In this document: piece by piece, positions 16,658 to 24,624 of the stretch
Layout of the letters: every line of letters starts with the position of its first letter
Numbering within the stretch: the stretch's first letter is position 1
Source: an uncultured Porphyromonadaceae bacterium
GTDB taxonomy: Bacteria; Bacteroidota; Bacteroidia; Bacteroidales; Muribaculaceae
Direction of reading: 5' to 3'
Assembly (NCBI GenBank): GCA_946414395.1
Contig: CAMKOE010000017.1
Coordinates: 1 to 49,252, forward strand
DNA length: 49,252 nucleotides
Translations under genes and position numbers: made by a program
Notes under the pieces: generated by a model
Database searches by the model: none
What the model was told of the DNA's origin: nothing
Seen by the model: the letters and a program-made list of their open reading frames with translations, nothing else

Positions 16658-16688
16658 TTGGGTAAAAAGAAGTGTCCCTATTTTACTC
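16658..16688. repeat. Short relative of the GGGACGGTTCTTTT repeat
   Basis: Read on the minus strand, the bases run AGTAAAATAGGGACACTTCTTTTTACCC. They match the 32-bp arm at 7171-7202 over GTAAAATAGGGAC and TTCTTTT. The element is itself partly palindromic (GGGTAAAA near the left end, TTTTACT near the right). It sits between the ileS promoter and the terminator of the PAP2 gene. Confidence 0.6.
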
Positions 16689-16709
16689 TTCTGGGCTCTA
16701 TTAAAAGGG

Positions 16710-16748
16710 CAGCACCGAACAACTTTTTCCTGGGGTTGTCCGGTGCTG
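16710..16748 (-). terminator. Stem-loop terminator downstream of the PAP2 phosphatase gene
   Basis: CAGCACCGAACAAC (16710-16723) pairs with GTTGTCCGGTGCTG (16735-16748), 13 of 14 positions, around an 11-base loop. On the minus strand the stem is followed by GCCCTTTTAAT, a short T-run. It lies 31 bases after the stop of the gene at 16780. Confidence 0.7.
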
Positions 16749-16779
16749 TGAAGTTTGATTAAGAGGGTAGGGTGGCTAT

Positions 16780-17628
16780 TCAGTTCTTGTGGATTTTCTT
16801 GCCGTCCTTGATGATGCCGCGGGTGTCCCTGGTGGCTTGAACGCCGTCCAGGCGATAGGCCTGGCCATTGGCGGGAGTGATGGGGGCTACCACCTCGTTG
16901 ATGTTGGACTGTTGTCCGGTCTTCTCGAGGTACTCGGCCTGGGCCTTGGCCATCTGCTCGCGGAACTCGGCACTGCCGTGCAGGGCACCATAAGCGATGC
17001 TGGCGGCCACGCGGCTGGCATCAACGTCGCTCTGCCAGTGGGCACCGACGATCACGCGGCTCTCGCCATACATCCAGCCGCGGGCAAAGATGGTGTCGGC
17101 AGCGGCAGGATTGACTTCGGCCAGCAGCAGGGCTGTGGTCCAGCCGCGCATGGTGTGGCCCGAGGGGTAGGAACCCTCACCGCGCAGTTCGTCCTCCTCG
17201 TCGGTGAGCATCTTGTCCTCAAAGCGCTCAAAGGGGCGCTGGCGGTGATAGAAGGCCTTGGGGGCAACGCGCATGGCGTCGGTCGTGGTGAGGCTGGTGA
17301 CCATGAGTTTCCAGATTTCGGGTGTGTCCTCGGGACTCATGTGCAGGCCGAAGGGCACGTCAAACTCGGCCAGCAGGGCCTCATAGGACCACACGGCATC
17401 GCGCTTGGCGATCTCGGCACGCTCGGGGTTGAGGCGCTGCTGCTTGCCCCACGAGAAACGCATCATGTCGTTGGCAAACTCGGGGCTGTCAAATGCCGGG
17501 GGAGCGGGCAGGCACTTGATGAGGTCAGGAAGTTGATCCACAGTTAAATAGGGTTGCACTTGATCCTGCGCGTTAAGCGTCATGGCGGCCATGATGGCAA
17601 CCAGAGCAATCACAAAATTCTTCTTCAT
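16780..17628 (-). CDS. Periplasmic PAP2-type acid phosphatase
   Basis: 282 residues with a signal peptide (MKKNFVIALVAIMAAMTLNA). All three phosphatase motifs of the PAP2/haloperoxidase fold are visible: KAFYHRQRPFERF (KxxxxxxRP), SYPSGHTMRGW (PSGH) and SRVIVGAHWQSDVDASR (SRxxxxxHxxxD). The presence of a signal peptide, absence of membrane helices and spacing of motifs fit class A nonspecific acid phosphatases such as PhoN, which release phosphate from organic esters in the periplasm. The start at 17628 is preferred over the in-frame codon at 17682 because the signal peptide begins there. It is monocistronic, with its own terminator. Confidence 0.92.
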   Translation of the reverse strand: MKKNFVIALVAIMAAMTLNAQDQVQPYLTVDQLPDLIKCLPAPPAFDSPEFANDMMRFSWGKQQRLNPERAEIAKRDAVWSYEALLAEFDVPFGLHMSPEDTPEIWKLMVTSLTTTDAMRVAPKAFYHRQRPFERFEDKMLTDEEDELRGEGSYPSGHTMRGWTTALLLAEVNPAAADTIFARGWMYGESRVIVGAHWQSDVDASRVAASIAYGALHGSAEFREQMAKAQAEYLEKTGQQSNINEVVAPITPANGQAYRLDGVQATRDTRGIIKDGKKIHKN

Positions 17629-17732
17629 AATAAAAATAAGATGATTGTTTAAAAATAAACTGTTATGAATTTGATGCTGCAAAAGTACAACAAAAAATCT
17701 TTATAAACCGATTTTTATGAAATTCGTCTTGA

Positions 17733-17817
17733 ATGGGACACGGGGACGGTTTTTGTCCCATTTTTTAATTTTTGGGGCAAAAGAACTGTCCCTTTGTCCC
17801 ACCTTTGTCCCATTTTA
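17733..17817. repeat. REP-like imperfect inverted repeat (GGGACGGTT / AACTGTCCC)
   Basis: The left arm around 17734-17760 (GGGACACGGGGACGG then TTTTTGTCCCA) and the right arm around 17774-17800 (GGGGCAAAAGAACTGTCCC then TTTGTCCC) are imperfect inverted copies separated by about 14 T/A-rich bases; a further TTTGTCCCA follows at 17804. The core GGGACGGTTTTT corresponds to the element at 7171. It lies between the divergent PAP2 and MscS-type genes. The rest of 17629-17891 holds only promoters. Confidence 0.7.
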
Positions 17818-17862
17818 GCGTTATTTAGTGGGGAATTAATGATTTTTTTGATGGGTTGTTTG

Positions 17863-17870
17863 TAACTTTG
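17863..17870 (+). promoter_or_regulatory. -7 promoter box (TAACTTTG) of the MscS-type gene
   Basis: TAACTTTG lies 21 bases before the ATG at 17892. It falls inside the longer open frame that could begin at the TTG at 17856, which argues that the ATG at 17892 is the real start. The leader would be only about 15 nt. Confidence 0.65.
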
Positions 17871-17891
17871 CCCGTCAAAAATATTGTAATC

Positions 17892-19055
17892 ATGATGTTA
17901 CTGGACAAGATATTATTGCAGATTCCCGTGGCGGCTCCCGACACGGCGGCTGCCAACAAAATCAAGGAGGCTACCAACGTGGTGACGGCCCAAGTCGATT
18001 CGCTGGCCAACCAACTGCATCCCGACTCGATTGCGGCGATGACGCCTGGCAAACTTGTTGACAAGTTCAAGTATCTGGACGTGGGCAGCCTGGTGACCTC
18101 GTTGTCCAACCAGTTGGTGTCGCTGGCGTTGCGCATCCTTGCCGCCATCCTGATTTTCTACATCGGCAAGTTCATCATCAACAAGATCTATAGCGTGACG
18201 CGTGCCATCATGGTGCGCAAGGGCTTCGACCGGTCGTTGACGTCGTTCCTGCTGTCGTTCATCAAGATGACCTTGCTGTTCTTGCTGATTATCACCGTTA
18301 TCGGCGTGCTGGGCATCGAGACGAGTTCGTTCATCGCCATCTTTGCCAGTGCCGGTGTCGCCATCGGTATGGCCTTGAGCGGCACGTTGCAGAATTTTGC
18401 CGGTGGTGTGCTCATCCTGCTGTTGAAGCCCTACAAGGTGGGCGAGTACATCGAGTTCGGCGAGTACAAAGGGACGGTCAAGGAAATCCAGATATTCCAC
18501 ACCGTCATCAATACCTATAACAACGACCGCATCGTCATCCCCAACGGCGGGCTGGCAACCAGTTCGCTGAAGAACGTCAGCGCCGAGCCCTACCATCGTG
18601 TGGAGTGGCGAGTGGGCATCTCCTATGGCGACGACGTGGACGTGGCCCGCAAGGTCGCCCTTGACATCCTGGCCGCCGATGCTCGCGTCGTCCACACCGA
18701 TGCCGACGTCAAGGAGGAAGAGAATGCCAAGGAGTCCACTATCCTGCCCGAGCAGGAGGAGAAACTGTCCTGGTGGCGGCGCGCCTTCCAGCGGCACCGC
18801 AAGCGCGTTGAGCAGTGGAACGAGACACAGGAGGCTCAACTGGCCGCCCTCGTGCCCAAGCCCAATTACACGCCCAGCGTCAACGTCGAGAGCCTGGACG
18901 ACAGCCAGGTGACGCTCATCGTGAGGGCATGGGCCGAGATTGCCAACTACTGGCAGGTGCTCTATGACGTGAATGAGCAACTCTACAAGCAGTTGCCCAA
19001 GCACGGCATACACTTCCCGTATCCGCAACTCGACGTGCACGTGCAGGAGAGATAA
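17892..19055 (+). CDS. MscS-family mechanosensitive channel
   Basis: 387 residues. An N-terminal amphipathic segment precedes three membrane helices (about 75-180). The pore helix region is rich in Gly/Ala (FASAGVAIGMALSGTLQNFAGG), followed by ILLLKPYKVGEYIEF and the beta domain (NDRIVIPNGGLATSSLKNVS), both hallmarks of MscS. These channels open under membrane tension and release solutes during hypo-osmotic shock. About 100 residues longer than E. coli MscS: a charged insert of about 60 residues (KEEENAKESTILPEQEEKLS through HRKRVEQWNETQEAQ) splits the C-terminal alpha/beta domain. The TPR gene follows after 41 bases. Confidence 0.93.
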   Translation: MMLLDKILLQIPVAAPDTAAANKIKEATNVVTAQVDSLANQLHPDSIAAMTPGKLVDKFKYLDVGSLVTSLSNQLVSLALRILAAILIFYIGKFIINKIYSVTRAIMVRKGFDRSLTSFLLSFIKMTLLFLLIITVIGVLGIETSSFIAIFASAGVAIGMALSGTLQNFAGGVLILLLKPYKVGEYIEFGEYKGTVKEIQIFHTVINTYNNDRIVIPNGGLATSSLKNVSAEPYHRVEWRVGISYGDDVDVARKVALDILAADARVVHTDADVKEEENAKESTILPEQEEKLSWWRRAFQRHRKRVEQWNETQEAQLAALVPKPNYTPSVNVESLDDSQVTLIVRAWAEIANYWQVLYDVNEQLYKQLPKHGIHFPYPQLDVHVQER

Positions 19056-19096
19056 AAAAGAAGATTAGAGAGGAGAGATTCTGGATTATTTTAGTG

Positions 19097-20032
19097 ATGA
19101 GAACAGCATTTGTTATAAGGTTACTACTTGTCGTGGGAGGCGCCCTGCTGGCGGCAAGGCCATGCGTGGGACAGGTGGTGAACTCGATTGGCGAGGAGAA
19201 CATGAAGGTCGAGCAGGGAATGAAACCGCAGCCCAAGAAGGCCGAAAACCCTTATATCGCCGACCTGGATACCGAGACGCCTTATTTCCAAGCAATCGAC
19301 TCGGCGCAGAACTATATCTATAGCCATGACTGGCCCATGGCCGAGCAATGGCTGATGAAGGCCTTCAGGGAAGATCCCGACAATCCCAACAATTCGCTGG
19401 TATTGAGCAATATTGCGACATTGCAGCGCTATCAGGGAAGGCTCGCCGATGCGGTGAAAAACTATTCGCTGGCCCTGGACATGACGCCCCATGCCGTGAC
19501 GCTGCTGCTCAACCGCGCGGCCCTCTACGTCGAGATGGACAGCATCGGCCGTGCTGAGGATGACTACCAGCGCGTGTGTGAACTCGACATGTACAACACC
19601 GAGGCCCGCTATTCGCTGGGCGTGCTGGCGATAGAACGCGGCGACAACAGCCGTGCCGAGGACCTCTTCAACGAAATCAAGCGCATCAATTCCAACTCGG
19701 GCCTGTATCACGAGGGCATGGCCCTGTTGCACAAGCGCAAGGGAAATTATGCACGGGCGGCTGAACTGTTTACACAGGTGATCAAGGTGCAGCCCAACGC
19801 GCAACTGCTGGGCAACCGCGCCGACTGTTACCTGATTCTCAAGCGGCTGAATGATGCTGAGGACGACATTCGCACCGCCCTCGAGATGGCCCCCGACGAC
19901 GGCTACCTGTACTTGCTGCGTGCCAAGTTGAACAAACTGCGTTTCCAGCGCGACGACATGAACCGCGACATTGAAACGGCCGTTTCCCTGGGCCTGAGCC
20001 GCGACTACATCAAGCAGTCCCTCGAAGAATGA
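19097..20032 (+). CDS. Exported tetratricopeptide-repeat protein
   Basis: 311 residues with a signal peptide (about 1-26, ending CVGQ) and a run of TPR units from about residue 55 to the end. Typical TPR positions are seen in QWLMKAFREDPDNPNNSLVL, ADAVKNYSLALDMTPHAVTL, ARYSLGVLAIERGDNSRAED and DAEDDIRTALEMAPDDGYLY. It is predicted to be a periplasmic scaffold; no enzymatic domain is visible. ATG at 19097 is preferred to the GTG one codon before. It lies 41 bases after the channel gene and is probably co-transcribed, but a functional link is only inferred. Confidence 0.85.
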   Translation: MRTAFVIRLLLVVGGALLAARPCVGQVVNSIGEENMKVEQGMKPQPKKAENPYIADLDTETPYFQAIDSAQNYIYSHDWPMAEQWLMKAFREDPDNPNNSLVLSNIATLQRYQGRLADAVKNYSLALDMTPHAVTLLLNRAALYVEMDSIGRAEDDYQRVCELDMYNTEARYSLGVLAIERGDNSRAEDLFNEIKRINSNSGLYHEGMALLHKRKGNYARAAELFTQVIKVQPNAQLLGNRADCYLILKRLNDAEDDIRTALEMAPDDGYLYLLRAKLNKLRFQRDDMNRDIETAVSLGLSRDYIKQSLEE

Positions 20033-20047
20033 GGATCCGGCTTGTTG

Positions 20048-21274
20048 CTACTGCTCTTCACCGCGGTAGGTGCCCATGAAGAAGATAGCATGAGTGTTTC
20101 TCTCGACGATGAAATAGACAAAAGGCCGCACGGCGTGGAAGTTGACATGGTTGGTCATCGGAGCGGCAGATCTGTTTGTCGTCTCTGCCACGGTGACGGC
20201 CGCAGCCTTGGTGCCTCGCTCATTGACCTCGATTCGGGCTCGTTGCAACATCTGGTAAACAAAGAGATTATTATCCTGAGCCATAAAGGGGAAGTCGGCG
20301 CATTCCTCACTGAAGGCTAGTGGCATACCCATGGCCGACAGCGGGTCATTGAGCATGTGATGGCTGCTTGTGGTGAATCGTGGCAGCAGGATGTCCACAT
20401 TACAATTGCGCATGTTCTGGATCATGATTTCAAGTTCCTGGGCCGTGAGTCTCTCAATGATGTCATCGGTAGTCTTGTCCCTGTCGGGCAGCAGGATGTA
20501 CATGCCATAAGATTGATTGCCATAGGGCAGATACAGCATCTGGTAATAGTCGTTGCTGCAGTAGTCCGCCTTCATGTTGCTGTGCATCATCATGCGGTTC
20601 TCGCTATTGCCATCGGGCATGGTGAAGGCCATCTGGCGGGTACTGCTGGGGTCAAATTTGCTGGTCCAATTGGCCTTGAAGTAGATGGCATCCAGCAGGT
20701 ACATGGCGGCTAGAGGGTTAATCCTGTCCAAAATGGTGGGAATCATGCCGTCGGTATGGGTGTAGCACCACTTGTTGATCTGGTAGAGGGCGTTATCATC
20801 GCGGAAGTCGAATGCATCGACCTCGGCCATATAGTAGTGCTGCATGTCCTTATCATACTGCGGGATGAGGCTTATGTTCAAGAACGAGTTGGCAACGATG
20901 CTGTTGGCAATCTTGATGGTCGCGGTTGGGTCAACCCGTGGTGCCTTGAGAATCATCCTGCGGCAATACTCGTTGATGCTCTGGACAGAGCCGTCCAGCC
21001 CCATGACGTCGGTAATCTGTTGCCGCGTCTCGCCATCGGCCCCCGCGTTGAGCATTCCCAGCATGAACGTGACGCTGATGGGCGATGCGACAAAACTGCC
21101 ATCGTTCTGCTCGTTGAGGACGCGTAGCAGGTTGCAGGCAAAGTCATTGTTGTTGCCGGTTATCTGCTGGGCATGGCAGGTGGGGAATGCGGTGAACATG
21201 GCCAGGAGCACACACAGTGTCAGTAGCGGTTTCCTGCTCTTGCAGGAGACGGCGGTATTAAATAATGTCTTCAT
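20048..21274 (-). CDS. Secreted serpin with Arg-Ser reactive site
   Basis: 408 residues with an export signal (about 1-35). The body follows serpin fold markers: NDFACNLLRVL, SPISVTFMLGMLNAGADGET, NSIVANSFLN, DAIYFKANWTSKFD and the C-terminal RPFVYFIVERNTHAIFFMG. The reactive loop reads NERGTKAAAVTVAETTNRSAAP; aligned with antithrombin (same length), P15 is Gly, P14 Thr, P12-P10 Ala and P1-P1' Arg368-Ser369. A small-residue hinge indicates an inhibitory serpin, and the Arg at P1 predicts trypsin-like or other Arg-specific targets. P13 is Lys where Glu is usual. Divergent from rlmD; probably acts outside the cell against host or microbial proteases. Confidence 0.94.
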   Translation of the reverse strand: MKTLFNTAVSCKSRKPLLTLCVLLAMFTAFPTCHAQQITGNNNDFACNLLRVLNEQNDGSFVASPISVTFMLGMLNAGADGETRQQITDVMGLDGSVQSINEYCRRMILKAPRVDPTATIKIANSIVANSFLNISLIPQYDKDMQHYYMAEVDAFDFRDDNALYQINKWCYTHTDGMIPTILDRINPLAAMYLLDAIYFKANWTSKFDPSSTRQMAFTMPDGNSENRMMMHSNMKADYCSNDYYQMLYLPYGNQSYGMYILLPDRDKTTDDIIERLTAQELEIMIQNMRNCNVDILLPRFTTSSHHMLNDPLSAMGMPLAFSEECADFPFMAQDNNLFVYQMLQRARIEVNERGTKAAAVTVAETTNRSAAPMTNHVNFHAVRPFVYFIVERNTHAIFFMGTYRGEEQ

Positions 21275-21301
21275 AATAGGCTATAAATTGGTGATTGATG
21301 G

Positions 21302-21309
21302 CAAAAGTA
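21302..21309 (-). promoter_or_regulatory. -7 promoter box (TACTTTTG) of the serpin gene
   Basis: Minus-strand TACTTTTG (TAnnTTTG) lies 28 bases before the serpin start. It is only 13 bases from the rlmD box, so the two divergent promoters overlap. Confidence 0.6.
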
Positions 21310-21322
21310 ATGAATTTCTTTG

Positions 21323-21330
21323 TAATTTTG
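21323..21330 (+). promoter_or_regulatory. -7 promoter box (TAATTTTG) of rlmD
   Basis: TAATTTTG ends 8 bases before the ATG of rlmD at 21339. Transcription starting at the usual distance would give a leaderless or nearly leaderless message. Confidence 0.55.
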
Positions 21331-21338
21331 CAGCCACG

Positions 21339-22748
21339 ATGAGAAAAAAGAAAAAAGATATTCCGGTAATTGAGAATTTTGAGATAACGGGCGTGGCGGC
21401 CGAGGGCAAGAGCCTGGGTCGCTGGAACGACCTCGTGGTGTTTGTCCCCTTTGGCGCTCCTGGCGACGTGATTGACTTGAAGATCGACCGCAAGAAGCAC
21501 AGTTTTGCCGAGGGTCACATCGAGCGGCTGGTCAAGCCCAGCGGGCTGCGCGTGGAGCCGATGTGTGAGCACTTCGGCCTGTGTGGCGGCTGCAAGTGGC
21601 AGCATTTGCCCTATGAGTACCAGTTGCAGTGCAAGCAGCAGCAGGTGGTCGATGCCATGGAGCGCATCGCCAAGGTCCCCATTCCCGCCATCAACCCCAT
21701 CCTGGGCTCGGCGGTGACGACCCATTACCGCAACAAACTGGAATTCACTTTCTCCAACAAGTGCTGGCTCACCCGCGAGCAACTCGATAGCGGCATGGAG
21801 TTCCCCGACCGCAATGCTGCGGGCTTCCACATCCCGGGCGCCTTTGACAAGGTGCTCGACATCAAGCGTTGCTGGCTGCAGGATGACATCAGCAACGAGT
21901 TGCGCCTGTTCATCCGCAACTATTGTGTCGAGAAGGGTTATTCCTTCTATGACATCCGCGGTCAGCAGGGTTTCATCCGCATGACCATGACGCGCACGGC
22001 CAGCACGGGCGAGGTGATGGAGGTCATCGTCTTTGGCGAGGCCAACCAGGCTGCCATCGACGACGTGATGGGCGCCGTGCACGAGCGTTTCCCGCAGATC
22101 ACCTCGCTGCTCTATGTCGTCAACCTCAAGGTCAACGACTCGCTGGTCGACCAGCAGTTCATCACCTATAGCGGCCGTGACTACATCGAGGAGGAAATGG
22201 AGGGCTTGAAGTTCCGCGTGGGTCCCAAGTCGTTCTACCAAACCAATTCCCGCCAGGCCTATGAACTCTACAAGGTGGCGCGCCGCATGGCCTCTCTCAC
22301 GGGCGATGAACTGGTCTATGACCTCTATACCGGCACCGGCACGATTGCCAACTTCGTGGCCCGCCAGGCCCGCCAGGTCATCGGCATAGAGTATGTTCCC
22401 GAGGCCATTGAGGATGCCAAGTTGAACTCCCGCGTCAACGACATCGGGAACACATTGTTCTATGCCGGCGACATGAAGGACGTGCTCACCGACGGCTTTA
22501 TCGCCGAGCATGGCCGTCCCGAGGTCATGATCATCGACCCGCCCCGCGCGGGCATGCACGAGGATGTCGTTAAGGTCATCCTCAATGCCGAGCCCCAGCG
22601 ACTGGTCTATGTGAGTTGCAATCCTGCCACCCAGGCTCGCGACATCGCCCTGCTCGACGAGAAATACCGCGTCGTGGAGATCCAGCCCGTGGACATGTTC
22701 CCCCACACCCACCACGTCGAGAACGTGACCCTGCTGGTGAGGAAATGA
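21339..22748 (+). CDS. rlmD: 23S rRNA (uracil-C5)-methyltransferase, RlmD/RumA type
   Basis: 469 residues. An N-terminal TRAM domain (about 10-65) is followed by a cysteine cluster C76, C82, C85 (CEHFGLCGGCKW) with a fourth Cys in IKRCWLQDD near 177, the ligands of the [4Fe-4S] cluster of RlmD/RumA. The methyltransferase domain has YDLYTGTGTIANF (SAM binding), DPPRAGMHEDVV, and VYVSCNPATQARD with catalytic Cys427, ending in DMFPHTHHVENVTLL. It methylates a uridine of 23S rRNA (U1939 or, in some lineages, another). The open frame extends 165 codons upstream through the serpin gene, but the ATG at 21339 with MRKKKKDIPV is the natural start. Confidence 0.94.
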   Translation: MRKKKKDIPVIENFEITGVAAEGKSLGRWNDLVVFVPFGAPGDVIDLKIDRKKHSFAEGHIERLVKPSGLRVEPMCEHFGLCGGCKWQHLPYEYQLQCKQQQVVDAMERIAKVPIPAINPILGSAVTTHYRNKLEFTFSNKCWLTREQLDSGMEFPDRNAAGFHIPGAFDKVLDIKRCWLQDDISNELRLFIRNYCVEKGYSFYDIRGQQGFIRMTMTRTASTGEVMEVIVFGEANQAAIDDVMGAVHERFPQITSLLYVVNLKVNDSLVDQQFITYSGRDYIEEEMEGLKFRVGPKSFYQTNSRQAYELYKVARRMASLTGDELVYDLYTGTGTIANFVARQARQVIGIEYVPEAIEDAKLNSRVNDIGNTLFYAGDMKDVLTDGFIAEHGRPEVMIIDPPRAGMHEDVVKVILNAEPQRLVYVSCNPATQARDIALLDEKYRVVEIQPVDMFPHTHHVENVTLLVRK

Positions 22749-22798
22749 GGCCGCGGCGGCCAGGGAGCATCCCATTGGTTCCGGTGGAATCTTCATTT

Positions 22799-24205
22799 TC
22801 AGTCATGTGACCCCAGCAGGGTGTCGATAAGGGTGGTGACGTCGCTGATGTTGACAGTGCCATCGCCATTCACATCGGTATTGTCGGGCATGGTGTCACT
22901 GCTAGCCGTGCTCAATAGCAGGTCGGTAAGTGTTGTTACGTCGCTGATGTTCATTATCCCGTCACCGTTCACGTCTCCAGGCATCGGACTGTCTGACGGA
23001 AGGGGTTCGGTGTAATGGAGTTGGTTGTCGGAGTAGCACCCGAAGTACATGCCGGGATAATTACCCGTTGAGGCCTTCAACATGACTTCACCGTAAATGT
23101 AATAATCAGCGACTGTGTTGGTCCCCCAGGAAATGACGCCGTCAGTGACATTGCCATGGGTATCGGCGGCCTTGGCTGTTGCTATTGTACCATTGAAGTT
23201 ATAGAAATAAGGCGAATAATAGAGGCCTTCCTGATTATACGATTCCACATTATAATAGAACAAGCGCTGCAACGGGAACAGCATGGAACCATCCGGGTGG
23301 ATATACATCACACTGCCCTGGCCGCCCAGTCCCCAAAGGTTCATCGCAACCACTGTGGTGTCATCGGGCTGGTACATATAGACATCGGCCGAGCGGGACT
23401 CGTTATTTAAGTCCTTGAAATCATGCTTGGCATTGGGAACAATCAGGGTCAGGTCATGGAACATGTATGTCATGTATTCGGTGGTATCCTTCGACCTGAG
23501 TACGCCCTTGGCATCGTAGTGGCGGGTATAGGAAATCATGTAATAGCAGAAATCATCGTCAAAGGCAATGGATCCGTCGTCAAGCAACTGGCCATGGATG
23601 TCGGCTGGCTCGGCATTCTGTGAGAGATAATCCCAGTTGATCATGTAAAACTTGGAAGTGATTTCGTCCCTGAACAGTCCGTTGACCTCTGTTTTATATT
23701 GCGTTCCCGATAGAACAAAGGTGGGCATCGTCACGCTATTGTCGCTCTTGTCGATGTACAGGGGTTGTGTGAGCCCGTCATAGATGAAGTTTTTGCAATA
23801 CACCAAGCCTTCTTGGCTGGTCCTTCTCATGCTGATGTGTTGGCCACCCCAGTTGCCATAAAACTTCACATTCTCGGCATTATAGAAACTGTAGGAATAC
23901 ATATTGCAGAAAGCGATTTTGTCCTTATACAACGCGTCGGCCACTGGCTGGGCCGCATCGAAGGATTCGAGCAGTTCCCTGATCGTTGACAAACCGCAGG
24001 ACTGTGCTCCGGTCGGCAGGGGCCCGGAGTTGCTGCTGCCGCCATTGGTGTTAGGCTGGAGTTGGTCGCCTTGCGCCTTGTCAATCATGACCAGGGGGCG
24101 TTGAGTAGCCAAGTTCAAGAGGTGGTCACGGTCAAGATCAAGCACATCGGCCGTGGTGTTGAGGCATGCAATTGCCATCGTGAGTGATAAAAAGAAATGT
24201 TTCAT
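22799..24205 (-). CDS. Secreted protein with C-terminal dockerin-like repeats (paralogue A)
   Basis: 468 residues with a signal peptide (about 1-19). The body (about 50-390) matches no family I recognise but shares a pattern with the protein at 30629: LxDGSxxFxxxF, a DTT segment, HDxTxxxPN, YQPDDTTVVAMN and GQGSVMYIHPDGSMLFPLQ. The C-terminus carries two Ca-binding type I dockerin-like units, GDVNGDGIMNISDVTTLTD and TDVNGDGTVNISDVTTLID (about 406-464). No cohesin gene is in the window, so the domain may anchor or stabilise rather than build a cellulosome. It is transcribed from a promoter with a paired operator upstream (24310-24349) and is the last gene left of the ABC operon. Confidence 0.82.
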   Translation of the reverse strand: MKHFFLSLTMAIACLNTTADVLDLDRDHLLNLATQRPLVMIDKAQGDQLQPNTNGGSSNSGPLPTGAQSCGLSTIRELLESFDAAQPVADALYKDKIAFCNMYSYSFYNAENVKFYGNWGGQHISMRRTSQEGLVYCKNFIYDGLTQPLYIDKSDNSVTMPTFVLSGTQYKTEVNGLFRDEITSKFYMINWDYLSQNAEPADIHGQLLDDGSIAFDDDFCYYMISYTRHYDAKGVLRSKDTTEYMTYMFHDLTLIVPNAKHDFKDLNNESRSADVYMYQPDDTTVVAMNLWGLGGQGSVMYIHPDGSMLFPLQRLFYYNVESYNQEGLYYSPYFYNFNGTIATAKAADTHGNVTDGVISWGTNTVADYYIYGEVMLKASTGNYPGMYFGCYSDNQLHYTEPLPSDSPMPGDVNGDGIMNISDVTTLTDLLLSTASSDTMPDNTDVNGDGTVNISDVTTLIDTLLGSHD

Positions 24206-24252
24206 GTTGCTGATGTTTTTTAAGTGTTGTGAGTTATTGTTCTTTACAGTAA

Positions 24253-24260
24253 CAAAGGTA
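24253..24260 (-). promoter_or_regulatory. -7 promoter box (TACCTTTG) of dockerin-like protein A
   Basis: Minus-strand TACCTTTG lies 47 bases before the start at 24205. CTTG at 24279-24282 (minus strand) is at about the -33 position, 18 bases away. The first base of the box is exactly 50 bp from the nearest edge of the operator pair at 24310. Confidence 0.65.
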
Positions 24261-24309
24261 ACTGGCCTGGTACCGCAACAAGAAACTTTTTTGCCTGATA
24301 ATTGCCGTA

Positions 24310-24349
24310 TGTCAAATTTTTATACGCAATGTTGTCTATTTTTTTTACA
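24310..24349. promoter_or_regulatory. Paired 17-bp operator O1
   Basis: TGTCAAATTTTTATACG (24310-24326) and TGTCTATTTTTTTTACA (24333-24349) are two copies of one motif, start to start 23 bp. The same pair with the same period occurs at 30389 and 32814. It belongs to the leftward promoter of protein A. Orientation relative to the promoter is the same in all three places. Confidence 0.75.
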
Positions 24350-24390
24350 GTTGTCCCGGTAAGTAACTATTCACCCAAAACGCATAATCA

Positions 24391-24421
24391 CAAATTCGCG
24401 CTAAGTCGCGAAGCCGCTAAG
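24391..24421. repeat. Dispersed 31-bp repeat, copy 1
   Basis: The 31 bases 24391-24421 (CAAATTCGCGCTAAGTCGCG then AAGCCGCTAAG) match 34417-34447 at 27 of 31 positions, and both are followed some distance on by AAAGTCGCTGAA. Both lie in gene-poor stretches. The rest of 24206-24624 holds the protein A promoter and operator and an A+T-rich stretch with no credible gene. Confidence 0.6.
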
Positions 24422-24624
24422 TATTTTTAAATAATAATTGTCTTTGTTGTCTTTCTTGTCATCTAAATAAAAAAGGTGGCTGGATAGCATTGTCTTTATT
24501 GTACTTATTGTCTTCCTTTTATTGCGATTCTGTATTTGTCGTCTTCCAATCCAAGAGAGGAAAACAATAAATACTATGGCCTCAGCGCTCGTTGTACCAA
24601 ATCGCAAGCAAAGTCGCTGAATAG

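Noticed and set aside
20844..21338. N-terminal extension of rlmD by 165 codons
   Set aside because: The extension lies antisense to the serpin gene, and the conserved protein begins at MRKKKKDIPV (21339).
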